Counted from the stretch's first letter, positions 49,010 through 58,092 are shown. The stretch: DNA of 64,000 nucleotides from Caldisericum exile_A (GCF_047785965.1 NZ_JBLOBF010000001.1:1-64000), one strand, 5' to 3'. Notes: generated by a model from the letters alone, not told the origin. Program-made: numbers and translations.

Positions 49010-50815
49010 ATGTATACTGGTATTAGTGTATTAGTAGGTGCAATTTTTTATCTCTTCTTCTACTTTACCTATGGCAAGAGCCTTGAAAAAAATGTAGTAA
49101 AGGCAGATCCTAACAAAGAGACACCCGCTGTAAGATTAAGGGACAATGTGGACTATGTTCCTGCGAATAAGTTTGTTCTTTTTGGACACCACTTTGCCTC
49201 AATTGCAGGTGCGGGACCAATTGTAGGACCAGCAATTGCAGTTGTGTGGGGTTGGCTTCCTGCATTGCTCTGGGTTTGGTTTGGAAACTTGTTTATTGGT
49301 TCTGTTCATGACTATCTTGCATTAATGGCCTCTGTCCGTTATGATGGAAAATCTATTCAATGGGTTGCAGGAGAGCTAATGGGTAAGGACATAAAGTATA
49401 TATTTGAGCTTTATGTCTATTTTGCAATGATTCTTGTTATCGCAGCATTTATGGGAGTATTTGGTCCTCTTGCAAACAGCTCTCCCGAGATTTTAACTGC
49501 ATCACTTTTATTTATGGTTGCAGCACTTATTGAAGGTCAATTGCTTTATAAGACAAAGTTACCCTTCTGGCTATCTTCTGCAATAGGAGTTGCACTAACA
49601 ATACTTGCAATTTATCTTGGGTTTGTGTTTCCCTGGAAAGTTTCACTTGATGCACTTTACTGGGGTCAATTTATTTACATTATTCTTGCTGCATCTCTTC
49701 CTGTTTGGGTCTTACTTCAGCCTAGAGATTACCTCAATTCTTATATACTTTGGGGTGGGGTAATAATTGGAATGATTGCTGCACTGATTGTATTCAAGCC
49801 TTTCAATTGGCCTGCATTTACAAGTTTCTCTGCAAATGTTGTTTCACCAACAGTTCCCTCTCCTTTCTGGCCTACAATTCCTCTTGTTATTGCGTGCGGT
49901 GCTCTCTCTGGTTTCCACTCAATTGTAGGATCTGGCACTTCATCAAAACAGCTTGATAACGAACTTTCAGGTCTTTTTGTAGGATATGGTGCCATGTTTA
50001 TGGAAGGAATGGTCTCTACTCTTGTTATTACTTCAATTGGAGCCTTTGGTTTAGGCATTATTCAGGGGTTTAAAGATGTAATAGCTCAAGCAAAGCCCGG
50101 AATTGATGCAATGCAACTTTCCAATCCTTCCTATATGGCACAATATGGAAACCTAATAATTAACCTTAAGGACGCAAGCGGAAAAGCTATAGTAGGTGGT
50201 GCTGGGGGACTTTTCACAAAGTCCTTTGGTGAACTTCTTAAAGCTGCATATGGAGTTCCTTCAAGAGTTGGAATTGTATTAGGAGGACTTTGGCTTTCTG
50301 CCTTTGTCCTTACGACACTTGATACAACAAACAGACTTGCAAGATACGCCTTCCAGGAATTAGTTGAGCCCCTAAAAAATGTTTCCAAAGTTCTTCATGA
50401 CATTTTCCACAATAGATGGGTCGCTTCTATAATTGCTGCAGTACTTGGCTTCATCTTAATTAGATTTGGTGGAAATGCTTATACTGCTCTTTGGGCAGGC
50501 TTTTCGGGAACAAACCAAATGCTTGCTTCCATTGCACTTCTTACTGGTGCAAATTGGGTTAAGAGAGTACAAAAAGTATCAGGGGGAGTGCTTCTTCTTG
50601 TTTTGATACCTGCAATGTTCCTCTGGTTAACCGTTTTTGTAGCACTTATTTGGTATCTTATCAAGGTTGTTCCAGCTCAAGCAGCTGCAATAAGACCTAT
50701 ACTTGGTGCGTTTGTTGTAATTGAGATTGTACTTGCAGTGTATTTACTTGTTGGTTTCTTTAGAACCTACAATAAAGAGTATAAGCCTTTGATGGAGACA
50801 GGCAAAGCAAAATAG
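49010..50815 (+). CDS. cstA: CstA-family carbon starvation transporter
   Basis: A 601-aa membrane protein with about 16 helices. The family motif FGHHFASIAGAGPIVGPAIA lies near residue 60, and GNLFIGSVHDYLALMASVR follows. CstA and the related BtsT carry peptides or pyruvate by proton symport; the exact substrate here is not known. Strong Shine-Dalgarno sequence. First gene of an operon with a 92-aa protein, an ArsA/Get3-like ATPase and a membrane-anchored protein; probably controlled by the LytS/LytTR pair upstream. Confidence 0.93.
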   Translation: MYTGISVLVGAIFYLFFYFTYGKSLEKNVVKADPNKETPAVRLRDNVDYVPANKFVLFGHHFASIAGAGPIVGPAIAVVWGWLPALLWVWFGNLFIGSVHDYLALMASVRYDGKSIQWVAGELMGKDIKYIFELYVYFAMILVIAAFMGVFGPLANSSPEILTASLLFMVAALIEGQLLYKTKLPFWLSSAIGVALTILAIYLGFVFPWKVSLDALYWGQFIYIILAASLPVWVLLQPRDYLNSYILWGGVIIGMIAALIVFKPFNWPAFTSFSANVVSPTVPSPFWPTIPLVIACGALSGFHSIVGSGTSSKQLDNELSGLFVGYGAMFMEGMVSTLVITSIGAFGLGIIQGFKDVIAQAKPGIDAMQLSNPSYMAQYGNLIINLKDASGKAIVGGAGGLFTKSFGELLKAAYGVPSRVGIVLGGLWLSAFVLTTLDTTNRLARYAFQELVEPLKNVSKVLHDIFHNRWVASIIAAVLGFILIRFGGNAYTALWAGFSGTNQMLASIALLTGANWVKRVQKVSGGVLLLVLIPAMFLWLTVFVALIWYLIKVVPAQAAAIRPILGAFVVIEIVLAVYLLVGFFRTYNKEYKPLMETGKAK

Positions 50816-50817
50816 AA

Positions 50818-51096
50818 ATGAAAAAAATTCTTGAGGCTCTCAAACTTTTCTTTAAGGGAATTGATACTGCTATGAGGGAGAGCGCGCTCTCCCTCATAGA
50901 ACATGAATTAAGGGAAGAAGAGAATGTTTTTGCGCTCGTTACTATGAGTATGTTTTCTGGACTACCTTCCCCTCCAACAGGTGTAATTTTACGTATTCTT
51001 CCTTATATGGAAAGGGAAATTCAGATAATGGTAAAAAAGAGCTCAGAGCTTGATGATGTATTTGCAAATACACTCTCACATTTTGACATAGATTAA
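50818..51096 (+). CDS. Small protein between cstA and arsA-like gene
   Basis: A 92-aa soluble protein with a helical N-terminus, a HELREEENVFALVTMS core and a GLPSPPTGVILRILPYM segment. It resembles, as far as I recall, small proteins catalogued next to CstA and ArsA-like ATPases (NCBI name cory-CC-star), but it lacks the terminal Cys-Cys those carry. It starts 2 bases after the cstA stop without a Shine-Dalgarno sequence, so translation is probably coupled. Function unknown. Confidence 0.6.
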   Translation: MKKILEALKLFFKGIDTAMRESALSLIEHELREEENVFALVTMSMFSGLPSPPTGVILRILPYMEREIQIMVKKSSELDDVFANTLSHFDID

Positions 51097-51106
51097 GGAG
51101 ATCGAA

Positions 51107-52060
51107 ATGAAAACTTATTTTTTTGTTGGCAAAGGTGGTGTTGGCAAAACATCAATTTCTTCTGCTTATGCGGTAGGACTTGCAAAAAAGAGAATTAAGA
51201 CCCTTATTGTTTCGCTTGACCCTGCTCATAATCTTGGTGACGCACTTAATATGGATGTATTTGGGAAGATTGTAAAAGTATCTGATTTTCTTGATGCGAC
51301 GGAAGTTAACATAGATAAAAAAATAGTAGATTATTTATCTCTTATGTCTAAAAAAATGAAAAACACATATAGGTATTTGTCAGTTCTTAACATTGATAGA
51401 TACTTTGATATTCTTAAAAATTCTCCTGGAATTGAAGAGTATGTTACCCTTGAAGCAATAAAAGAGTTTCTTCAATTGGATTATGATGCCATTGTTTTTG
51501 ATACTCCTCCAACAGGAATAACATTAAGAGTCTTTGCAATGCCGAGGATATCTGTTATTTGGACAAATAGTCTTATTGAAATGCGAAGGAGGATTCTTAC
51601 AAAAAGGCAGATGGTCGAAAATGTTAAGGGACCTATTAAAGATGTAATTAATGGTGAGGAAGTTAAAATTCCCTCTAATGAAAAAGAGGATCCAGTGATG
51701 CAGGAATTGTTTTCCTATAAGAGCGATATGATAAAGCTTACTGAAAGATTTTCATCTTTAGATAATTATGTAAGTATTGTTACAATGGCAGAAGAATTAG
51801 CATTTGAAGAATCTAAAAGAATTAGAGGAGCGCTTCGTGAAAATAATATAAGGCTTTCGAGTATATATCTTAATAAGTATTTAGAAATAGAAAATCCGCC
51901 ACCAGAGCTTTTAGGCAAAATAGAAGAGCAGAAGAGAGTTCTTGAAGAAATGAAAAAAGAATTTTCAAATATTGAAATTAAGAAAATACCACTTCTGAGA
52001 TCATCTCCAAGAGGTATTGAAGCGCTTTATCAATTGTATCAAAATTACATTTCAAATTAG
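51107..52060 (+). CDS. ArsA/Get3-family ATPase
   Basis: A 317-aa deviant-Walker ATPase. Walker A is GKGGVGKTS at 8-16 with the signature Lys; DPAHNLGDAL is the switch I region; FDTPPTG is the switch II region. Single-domain, like Get3 and bacterial ArsA homologues. I see no Cys, so neither the metalloid site of ArsA nor the CxxC of Get3 is present. With no arsenic genes nearby, a role linked to CstA or membrane-protein handling is more likely than arsenite export. AAGGAG precedes the ATG. Confidence 0.85.
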   Translation: MKTYFFVGKGGVGKTSISSAYAVGLAKKRIKTLIVSLDPAHNLGDALNMDVFGKIVKVSDFLDATEVNIDKKIVDYLSLMSKKMKNTYRYLSVLNIDRYFDILKNSPGIEEYVTLEAIKEFLQLDYDAIVFDTPPTGITLRVFAMPRISVIWTNSLIEMRRRILTKRQMVENVKGPIKDVINGEEVKIPSNEKEDPVMQELFSYKSDMIKLTERFSSLDNYVSIVTMAEELAFEESKRIRGALRENNIRLSSIYLNKYLEIENPPPELLGKIEEQKRVLEEMKKEFSNIEIKKIPLLRSSPRGIEALYQLYQNYISN

Positions 52061-52069
52061 GAGGTTTTG

Positions 52070-52726
52070 ATGAGCTCAACTCTGGTTATTATATTTCTTG
52101 TTTTTGGTGGCGTTCTTGCGCTTCAGTTTTACAAGGGAAGAAAGCTTAATGCAATGCTAATGGTTCACTATATTAGGGGTTTTGAGAATGTTCTTAAACC
52201 AAAAGATAAGGATTACATCTACTTAGGTGGGACAGTTGGTTTCAAGGCAAGATATCAACTCCAAAATAAATTTATAAGAGATGTTGATTTGACACTTACA
52301 ATGCTACCTCGTCAAAGTTTTTTATGGTTGCCTTTTTCTTATGTTATGCGTGGCGGAGATAGACTTTACATTGTTGTGTCTCCTAAATTTAGAGTAAGAA
52401 GAGATGCTCATCTTATAAGGAGAATGTTTCATAGGTTTGGGGCAAAGATAAAAGAAGAGAAAGACCTAAATAAGGAGAATTTAAAAGTTAATGACGCTGA
52501 GTTTATTGCACTTTACAAAGAGAAAAGCGATGTATTAAATTTATTAAAACTCCTGGAAAATTCCTTTGATTTAAAACGTGTAGGTCAGGTTTCTTTAAAT
52601 TTTGAAAATAACACAATTTACTGCATTGTGAAACCAGATCCACAAAAAACACCAAGAGAGCTTGAAAAATTCTTAGAGAATTTACCCAAAACTTTTGAAA
52701 ATTGGACTTATTTTTCAGAAGAATAA
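52070..52726 (+). CDS. Membrane-anchored protein of unknown function
   Basis: A 218-aa protein with one N-terminal membrane helix (about residues 3-19) and a soluble basic domain (YIYLGGTVGFKARYQLQ, VVSPKFRVRRDAHLIRRM). No catalytic motif seen. The ATG at 52070 is chosen for its GGAGG spacing; a TTG one codon earlier is the alternative. Last gene of the cstA operon, 9 bases after the ATPase. I do not recognise the family. It converges with the NTase-fold gene at 14 bases. Confidence 0.6.
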   Translation: MSSTLVIIFLVFGGVLALQFYKGRKLNAMLMVHYIRGFENVLKPKDKDYIYLGGTVGFKARYQLQNKFIRDVDLTLTMLPRQSFLWLPFSYVMRGGDRLYIVVSPKFRVRRDAHLIRRMFHRFGAKIKEEKDLNKENLKVNDAEFIALYKEKSDVLNLLKLLENSFDLKRVGQVSLNFENNTIYCIVKPDPQKTPRELEKFLENLPKTFENWTYFSEE

Positions 52727-52740
52727 ACTAAATAAAGTTT

Positions 52741-53571
52741 TTATCTTTCAACCTCTTCTACATCTCTATACCAGGGAATTGATGTTCCCTTTTTTGCTCT
52801 GTTTTGGAAATTTCTCGTTTTAGGGGTTTTTTCAATTACTTCCCTGAGTATTTTTATCTTAGAGTTTATATTATCGAAGTCGTTTTTTGTTATCTTACCT
52901 TCGTTTTGAAATGCTTTAGAAAATTCTATAACTTTATCGAGGTTTGCGTTGGCATCGTAGTAGAATCCCCAGTCGTCTGATAAAACCTTTCCGATATATG
53001 AAGCATCAATTGTTTGTTCCTTTTGTTCTTCCTCTACATTGTGCTGTAAGAAAAGAATAATAAGGTCAACAATGTCCTTTTTGTTTATTTTATGAATTTG
53101 AAGTTTTTCAAGTACGATATCAGTTAAGCTAATTGTTGGGAAATCAATTTCGAGACGTCCCCTCCCTGGAGCATTTCCGAACTCAACATTATGCGAAAAT
53201 TCAAGCCTATCGTAGAAAACATCCACGGCAAACAGTCCTTCTGGGTGTTCAAAAATATTTCTCTTGTATGCAAAAAGGGTATTTACATAAATGTTAGGTT
53301 TAAATTTTAGAGTATTTTCAAAAAACTTCTTAACAAGCGGTTGCTGTCTTGAATAAGCAACTGTATCAAGATCTGTAAAAAGTGGTTTTCCTGCACCAAG
53401 TCTTTCGAGGACATAAAAAAGATTTCTTATATATGGGTTTTCTGTGTGCATATAAACTGCAAGAGCACCCAATACTCTTAAGACAACATTGTTTTCCTTT
53501 GCCTTTTCAATAATTTCTTTTGCAAGATTTACAAAATCGCTTTCACTCATATTTACAAATTTTTCACCCAT
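52741..53571 (-). CDS. Nucleotidyltransferase-fold protein (AbiEii-like)
   Basis: A 276-aa protein with nucleotidyltransferase-like features: LRVLGALAVYMH at 31-42 (GG/GA-type helix start), acidic pair D67 and D69 in FTDLDTVAY, a further AVDVFYD strand, and LTDIVLEKLQIHKINKKDIVDL, which matches the AbiEii/minimal NTase C-terminal helix pattern. It could modify RNA, protein or a nucleotide. GAGGTGG precedes the ATG. It follows the phosphoesterase gene by 9 bases. Confidence 0.6.
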   Translation of the reverse strand: MGEKFVNMSESDFVNLAKEIIEKAKENNVVLRVLGALAVYMHTENPYIRNLFYVLERLGAGKPLFTDLDTVAYSRQQPLVKKFFENTLKFKPNIYVNTLFAYKRNIFEHPEGLFAVDVFYDRLEFSHNVEFGNAPGRGRLEIDFPTISLTDIVLEKLQIHKINKKDIVDLIILFLQHNVEEEQKEQTIDASYIGKVLSDDWGFYYDANANLDKVIEFSKAFQNEGKITKNDFDNINSKIKILREVIEKTPKTRNFQNRAKKGTSIPWYRDVEEVER

Positions 53572-53580
53572 TTTCCACCT

Positions 53581-54528
53581 CTAACCTTGAATTTTAAAGT
53601 AATTTACAATACCATCTTTTGTGATATCTATTATGTATCCCCTCAGTAAGCCTTCGCCATACTCGGAGCCAGGGTTTAAACATAGAGTTTTTCCGATTTT
53701 TTCGAACCCTGAGGATTCATGAATATGCCCATGTAAGCCGAGTATAGGTTGATATTTTTCAATAACCGCTCTAACACCCTTTGAGCCGACATGAACAAAC
53801 TTTACGCCATCAAGGCCACCAACAAGCCTTAAGTTTTTATCCAATTTTGGTGCAAGATCAATTGCAGTATTGTAAGGTGGTGCGTGAATATTGAAAATTG
53901 CGTTTTTGGGATCTTTTAATTTTGCAATTTTTTCTTCAAGCATTTTTTGGATTTCTTTATCGTCTCTTTCACGAGGAGTGTCCCATGGGGTTGGATTTAC
54001 ATATTCAAAACTCAAAACCTCATGTCCTTCAATTTCAAAAATTTTGTCAAGGGGATAAATGATTCCCTTATTTTCAAATTCTTTTATAACTGGATCTATT
54101 ACAAACTCGTCGTCATTTCCTGGCATAACAATGGTAAGAATTTTCTTTGTATCAACTTTTTCGGTCAAGAGGTTTAACCATTCTCTCATTCTTTTAACCA
54201 TTTCTTCTTCCATAACTTTTTTAACTTTATCGGGATCATTTTTTAGTTCCTGAAGTTCATCTTTAGATACTCTCCTATAATATGCGCCAGCGTTTGATAG
54301 TTTTTCTTCAAAACTTTTTGTTTCTTCTTCACTTTTAAGAATCCATGTATTTCCAAAATAGCTTGCCTTGTATGAACCATCATCCTGGAGAATTAAAGGA
54401 ACTAAAACCTTTCCTGTAAGATCACCTGAAAGAATCAATACATTTGCCTCATATATTGAAACTGCAGAAATCCATTTTCTCCATACAGTTGTTGCTCCAT
54501 GTACATCTACAGCAAAGAACACTTTCAT
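53581..54528 (-). CDS. Calcineurin-like metallophosphoesterase
   Basis: A 315-aa cytosolic phosphoesterase. Metal motifs in order: DVHGATTVW (DxH), GDLTGK (GDxxG), PGNDDEF (GN[DH]), FNIHAPPYN and GLHGHIHES (GHxH). A helical charged insert lies at about 70-130. Similar stand-alone phosphoesterases are frequent in thermophiles; substrate unknown. GGGAGGC precedes the ATG. Co-transcribed with the NTase-fold gene. Confidence 0.85.
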   Translation of the reverse strand: MKVFFAVDVHGATTVWRKWISAVSIYEANVLILSGDLTGKVLVPLILQDDGSYKASYFGNTWILKSEEETKSFEEKLSNAGAYYRRVSKDELQELKNDPDKVKKVMEEEMVKRMREWLNLLTEKVDTKKILTIVMPGNDDEFVIDPVIKEFENKGIIYPLDKIFEIEGHEVLSFEYVNPTPWDTPRERDDKEIQKMLEEKIAKLKDPKNAIFNIHAPPYNTAIDLAPKLDKNLRLVGGLDGVKFVHVGSKGVRAVIEKYQPILGLHGHIHESSGFEKIGKTLCLNPGSEYGEGLLRGYIIDITKDGIVNYFKIQG

Positions 54529-54554
54529 TTTTGCCTCCCTAAATTAATTTTAAG

Positions 54555-54576
54555 GGGGGAGAGGTCTCTCTCCCCC
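54555..54576 (-). terminator. Terminator after the amino-acid permease gene
   Basis: A 9-bp stem (54555-54563 with 54568-54576) with a 4-base loop. On the minus strand it lies just after the permease stop and is followed by a T/A-rich tail. Confidence 0.7.
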
Positions 54577-54590
54577 TAACAAAAATATTA

Positions 54591-56186
54591 TTATGCAGGT
54601 GGAATCTCTTTGAATATTTTGTTAGGATCAACGCCTTCTTCTCTATTTTTGTGCCACATATACACAACAAACAAAAGACCTATAAGTATTAGAAGCGTTG
54701 TTATTATCATTGCGAGGGTATTTTGTTCTGTTGTTACGTTTAGAATCATCCACCAACCTATACTGAATGTAATTGCACCAAGGATTGTAATAATTGGTAT
54801 CTTTCCAAACTTGTACTGAAAAGTTGATTTTTCGTATAGATCTGGACGAGCAAATGGCAAAAACATTGCCGCAAGTCCTAAAGGCCAGATAAATATCAGG
54901 CAAGTGTAATCTTCAAGAGCAAGCATTGCAGAAGATAGTTTAGTACCAAATGAATCTCCTAAACCGATAAAAACTCCAATTATTGCAACAATTCCAACAA
55001 GGTGGTTTGCCCAAGTTGGCGAACCAAGACGTCCAATCTCTGTAAGTTTTAGGGGAAGCATTCTATCAAATGCCATTGCGAAAATGCCTCTAACGCCTGC
55101 CATCCATATAATCATTGAAGTATTGATATACCAAAGGAAGTATCCTATACCTAAAATTATTGAAAATATTGTGTTCTTGCCGATAATTGCAGCATAGAAT
55201 GGAATTGATGGAGCAGGAGGAGTTGTTCCTAAAACAGTTTTTAATTCATCAAAGTGATTGTAATAAAGCCAGCTATATTCAGTTATAAAGTTGTACCCAA
55301 AAGAGTGATATACAGCAACTGCATTTAAAACATAGAGGATTCCAACTGCAATAAGTCCCAATACCATTCCTCTCATATAAGAAAGTCTCGGTGTTTTTAC
55401 TTCTGATCCAACATAAGAAACAGCTTCAACTGCAGTATAAGCCCATAAAACAGAAAGTAGCATTCCTTGCAGTGCCTGTCCAGGTGCAAGATATGAATCT
55501 TTTATGTTTAATTTGGTTGCAAGGTCGTGAACTGCTTGGTATGAATTTGCGCCAAAAATTACATTGAAAGAAGGCTCTCCACTTTTTACAAAAAATATTA
55601 CTATCGCAATTCCAGTTATTACAAGTGGGATATAAATGATTGCACGTAATACCCACTTGAGTTTGTCTATGCCAAGTAGTTCAAGTATCCACATAATAAT
55701 AGTAATTCCCAAAGCAATCCAGAGTCTTGTCCAGGGGTCTGCAAGTCCTTCACCTAAAGCCACAAGTGATGCATTTTTAGAAACAATGCCAGCAATCTGA
55801 ATGCTTGATGCAAGTGGAATAAGCCCAAGATAGTTTAAGAATCCAACTGCAAGGGAAGCACCGCCTCCAACTACATAAGACCAATTAGGTATAAAGCCAA
55901 GTATAGGATGTAGAACTCTTGAAATTACAACATACAAAGAACCACTTCTTGGGAATGAAGCGGAAAGAATTGCAAGAACAAGAACAGGCGGAAGCCAGAC
56001 AAGAAGCCCAATTAAAAATGCCAAAGTCATATTACCACCAGGATAAAGCCCAGGTACCTTTACTGTGTAATAGGTCATGCCCGATGCTGCAGGTCCAGCA
56101 ATAGTGAACAATAATACATCCCACCAGTTTAATTCCCTTACAAGTCCTGACGCCTTTCTTGTAAACACTACCGACTCTTCGTCCAT
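54591..56186 (-). CDS. APC-superfamily amino acid permease
   Basis: A 531-aa membrane protein with about 12 helices. The first helix region LLFTIAGPAASGMTYY fits the APC superfamily start, and AVEAVSYVGSEVKTPR after helix 6 is the usual E-x-x-x-P-R loop. Substrate not determined; the neighbouring aminotransferase and asparaginase-type hydrolase suggest an amino acid. A TATAAT box on the minus strand and GGGGG Shine-Dalgarno precede the ATG. Monocistronic, ended by the terminator at 54555. Confidence 0.88.
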   Translation of the reverse strand: MDEESVVFTRKASGLVRELNWWDVLLFTIAGPAASGMTYYTVKVPGLYPGGNMTLAFLIGLLVWLPPVLVLAILSASFPRSGSLYVVISRVLHPILGFIPNWSYVVGGGASLAVGFLNYLGLIPLASSIQIAGIVSKNASLVALGEGLADPWTRLWIALGITIIMWILELLGIDKLKWVLRAIIYIPLVITGIAIVIFFVKSGEPSFNVIFGANSYQAVHDLATKLNIKDSYLAPGQALQGMLLSVLWAYTAVEAVSYVGSEVKTPRLSYMRGMVLGLIAVGILYVLNAVAVYHSFGYNFITEYSWLYYNHFDELKTVLGTTPPAPSIPFYAAIIGKNTIFSIILGIGYFLWYINTSMIIWMAGVRGIFAMAFDRMLPLKLTEIGRLGSPTWANHLVGIVAIIGVFIGLGDSFGTKLSSAMLALEDYTCLIFIWPLGLAAMFLPFARPDLYEKSTFQYKFGKIPIITILGAITFSIGWWMILNVTTEQNTLAMIITTLLILIGLLFVVYMWHKNREEGVDPNKIFKEIPPA

Positions 56187-56305
56187 AATTTCCCCCTTTC
56201 TTAAATTTTAAAAATTATACGAATTTTGAATTTGAAGTCAATAGATTTTAATATAGATTTTTTCTTTTTGTGGTAAAATGAAACATATTAATTTTGGAGG
56301 TTAAA

Positions 56306-56635
56306 ATGACTAAAGCATCGAAAATTGTTTTAGCAGTTTACTTTTTCTTTCTAGCACTTATTACAATCATAGTGCCTTGGAGGATAAATCAAGCTGTCGC
56401 ACAAGGAACAGTTCTTATAAACTCAGTTGGTTATGCACCAATTTGGGCTGTAAGAGCGGTTAGCAGTAATTTCGAAGCAGTAACAGTAGATTTTGGAAGA
56501 GTAATTCTTGAAATTATTGCACTTACTGCCTTATTTGGTATTCCATTTGTATTTACGCTTAAAGGTGACGAAGACTATGAGTATGTTGAACTTGAAGATT
56601 TTGTTGATGATGGCAGTGAAAAAAACGAAGAATAA
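56306..56635 (+). CDS. Small membrane protein, two helices
   Basis: A 109-aa protein with two membrane helices (about 5-22 and 68-90), a short outside loop and an acidic C-terminus (YEYVELEDFVDDGSEKNEE). The ATG at 56306 has GGAGGT at proper spacing. Divergent from the permease, sharing a 120-base region, and followed by a terminator. Possibly an accessory of the permease, by position only. Family unknown. Confidence 0.6.
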   Translation: MTKASKIVLAVYFFFLALITIIVPWRINQAVAQGTVLINSVGYAPIWAVRAVSSNFEAVTVDFGRVILEIIALTALFGIPFVFTLKGDEDYEYVELEDFVDDGSEKNEE

Positions 56636-56662
56636 GAAACAGGAAAAATAAGGTTTTCCAGT

Positions 56663-56694
56663 GAGGGCTTAAAGCCCTCCTTTTTTCTTTTTTT
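56663..56694 (+). terminator. Rho-independent terminator
   Basis: A 7-bp stem (56663-56669 with 56673-56679), a 3-base loop and a T-rich tail to 56694. Ends the small membrane protein gene. Confidence 0.88.
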
Positions 56695-56711
56695 AAGAAA
56701 AATTAATTTTC

Positions 56712-56740
56712 TTGACTTAATATGTAAAATCTGATATTAT
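56712..56740 (+). promoter_or_regulatory. Promoter of the class III aminotransferase gene
   Basis: TTGACT (56712-56717), a 17-bp spacer and TATTAT (56735-56740), then AAAGGAGG before the ATG. Canonical form. Confidence 0.8.
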
Positions 56741-56764
56741 AGGTTAACGAAAGGAGGTTTTATA

Positions 56765-58072
56765 ATGGGAAGCATTCTTATAAAGACTGAAATTCCCGGG
56801 CCAAAGAGCAGAGAAATTCAGAAGAAAAAAGAAAGCTATGTAGCTTCACCTCTTGAACCGCTTGCGCCTTTTTTTATTGCAAGAGGTGAAGGTGCAGTTG
56901 TAGAAGATGTAGATGGAAACAGATTCCTTGATTTTACAGGTGGTTGGGGTTGTCTTGTTGTTGGGTACTCACCAAAGCCAATTATTGAAGCAGTTCAAAA
57001 ACAAGTAGAAAACTACATTCACACAGATTTTACTTCAATTCCTTATGAACCATATGCTGAACTTGCAAAAATGATTGCGGAACGTGCCCCAGGTAATTAT
57101 GAAAAAGCGGTTGCTTTTTTTAATTCTGGAGCAGAAGCTGTGGAGAATGCTGTAAAAATTGCAAGAGGTTATACAAAGAGGAGAGCAGTTGTAGTTTTTG
57201 ACGGGGCCTTCCATGGAAGAACTCTTCTTACTATGACAATGACCCATAGACCAATGCCATATAAATATATTTTTGGATCAGCACCTGATGTTTATAGAAT
57301 TCCGAGACCGAATGTCCACAGAAATAAATACACTCCGAAGGATTTTGAGAGACTTCTTCTTGATACTGTTGCTCCCGACGATGTTGCAGCAGTTGTCATT
57401 GAACCAATACAAGGAGAAGGTGGTTTTAATATTCCACAACCTGGTCTTCTTGAGGAGATAAGGAGGGTAACTGAAAAATACGGCATTCTTTTTGTTGCTG
57501 ATGAAGTTCAGAGTGGTTATGGAAGAACTGGAAAGTTCTTTGCAGTTGAAAATTGGGGTGTTGTGCCTGATTTGATATCACTTGGTAAGTCAATTGCCGC
57601 AGGTTTTCCGCTTTCTGCTGTTGTTGGAAATAAAAAGATTTTTGATTCATTACCTAAAGGTTCTATTGGTTCAACTTTTGGTGGAAACCCTGTTGCATGC
57701 GTTGCTGGCATTGAAGTGATAAAGATGATAGAAAGAGAAAAACTTCTTGATAGGGCCGTTCATCTGGGGAAAATCATAAGAGAAAGGTTTGAAGAATTCC
57801 AGAAAAAGTATCCAGCTGTGAAGGAAGTTCGTGGTGTTGGTGCTATGCAAGCAATTGAATTTATTAAGGATCATGACACATGGGAACCTGATGCTGAGAC
57901 TTGCCAAGCTGTTATACAAGAGGCACTCAAAAACGGTGTCGTTCTTGCAGGTGCAGGTTTACACAAGAATATAATAAGATTATTAATACCACTTGTGATA
58001 ACTGAAGAACAGCTAAAAGAAGGTCTTGATGTTCTTGATAAGGCGATCGAAACTGTAACAAAAGGAAAATAA
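56765..58072 (+). CDS. gabT: Class III aminotransferase, 4-aminobutyrate aminotransferase-like
   Basis: PLP enzyme of 435 aa. An N-terminal arm, then FLDFTGGWGCLVVGYSP; FFNSGAEAVENAVKIAR; FHGRTLLTMTMT; the Asp in FVADEVQSGYGRTG; and the PLP Lys in LGKSIAAGFPLSAVVG are all GabT-like. It moves the amino group of an omega-amino acid to an oxo acid; GABA versus ornithine/lysine cannot be separated from sequence. Own promoter and terminator, so monocistronic. The last hairpin lies inside the next convergent gene. Confidence 0.88.
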   Translation: MGSILIKTEIPGPKSREIQKKKESYVASPLEPLAPFFIARGEGAVVEDVDGNRFLDFTGGWGCLVVGYSPKPIIEAVQKQVENYIHTDFTSIPYEPYAELAKMIAERAPGNYEKAVAFFNSGAEAVENAVKIARGYTKRRAVVVFDGAFHGRTLLTMTMTHRPMPYKYIFGSAPDVYRIPRPNVHRNKYTPKDFERLLLDTVAPDDVAAVVIEPIQGEGGFNIPQPGLLEEIRRVTEKYGILFVADEVQSGYGRTGKFFAVENWGVVPDLISLGKSIAAGFPLSAVVGNKKIFDSLPKGSIGSTFGGNPVACVAGIEVIKMIEREKLLDRAVHLGKIIRERFEEFQKKYPAVKEVRGVGAMQAIEFIKDHDTWEPDAETCQAVIQEALKNGVVLAGAGLHKNIIRLLIPLVITEEQLKEGLDVLDKAIETVTKGK

Positions 58073-58092
58073 AAAATTAGCTTATGAGCGAT

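Noticed and set aside
51107..52060. Arsenite-resistance function for the ArsA-like ATPase
   Set aside because: No arsB, arsD, arsR or arsC genes are near, and the protein lacks the metalloid-binding cysteines.
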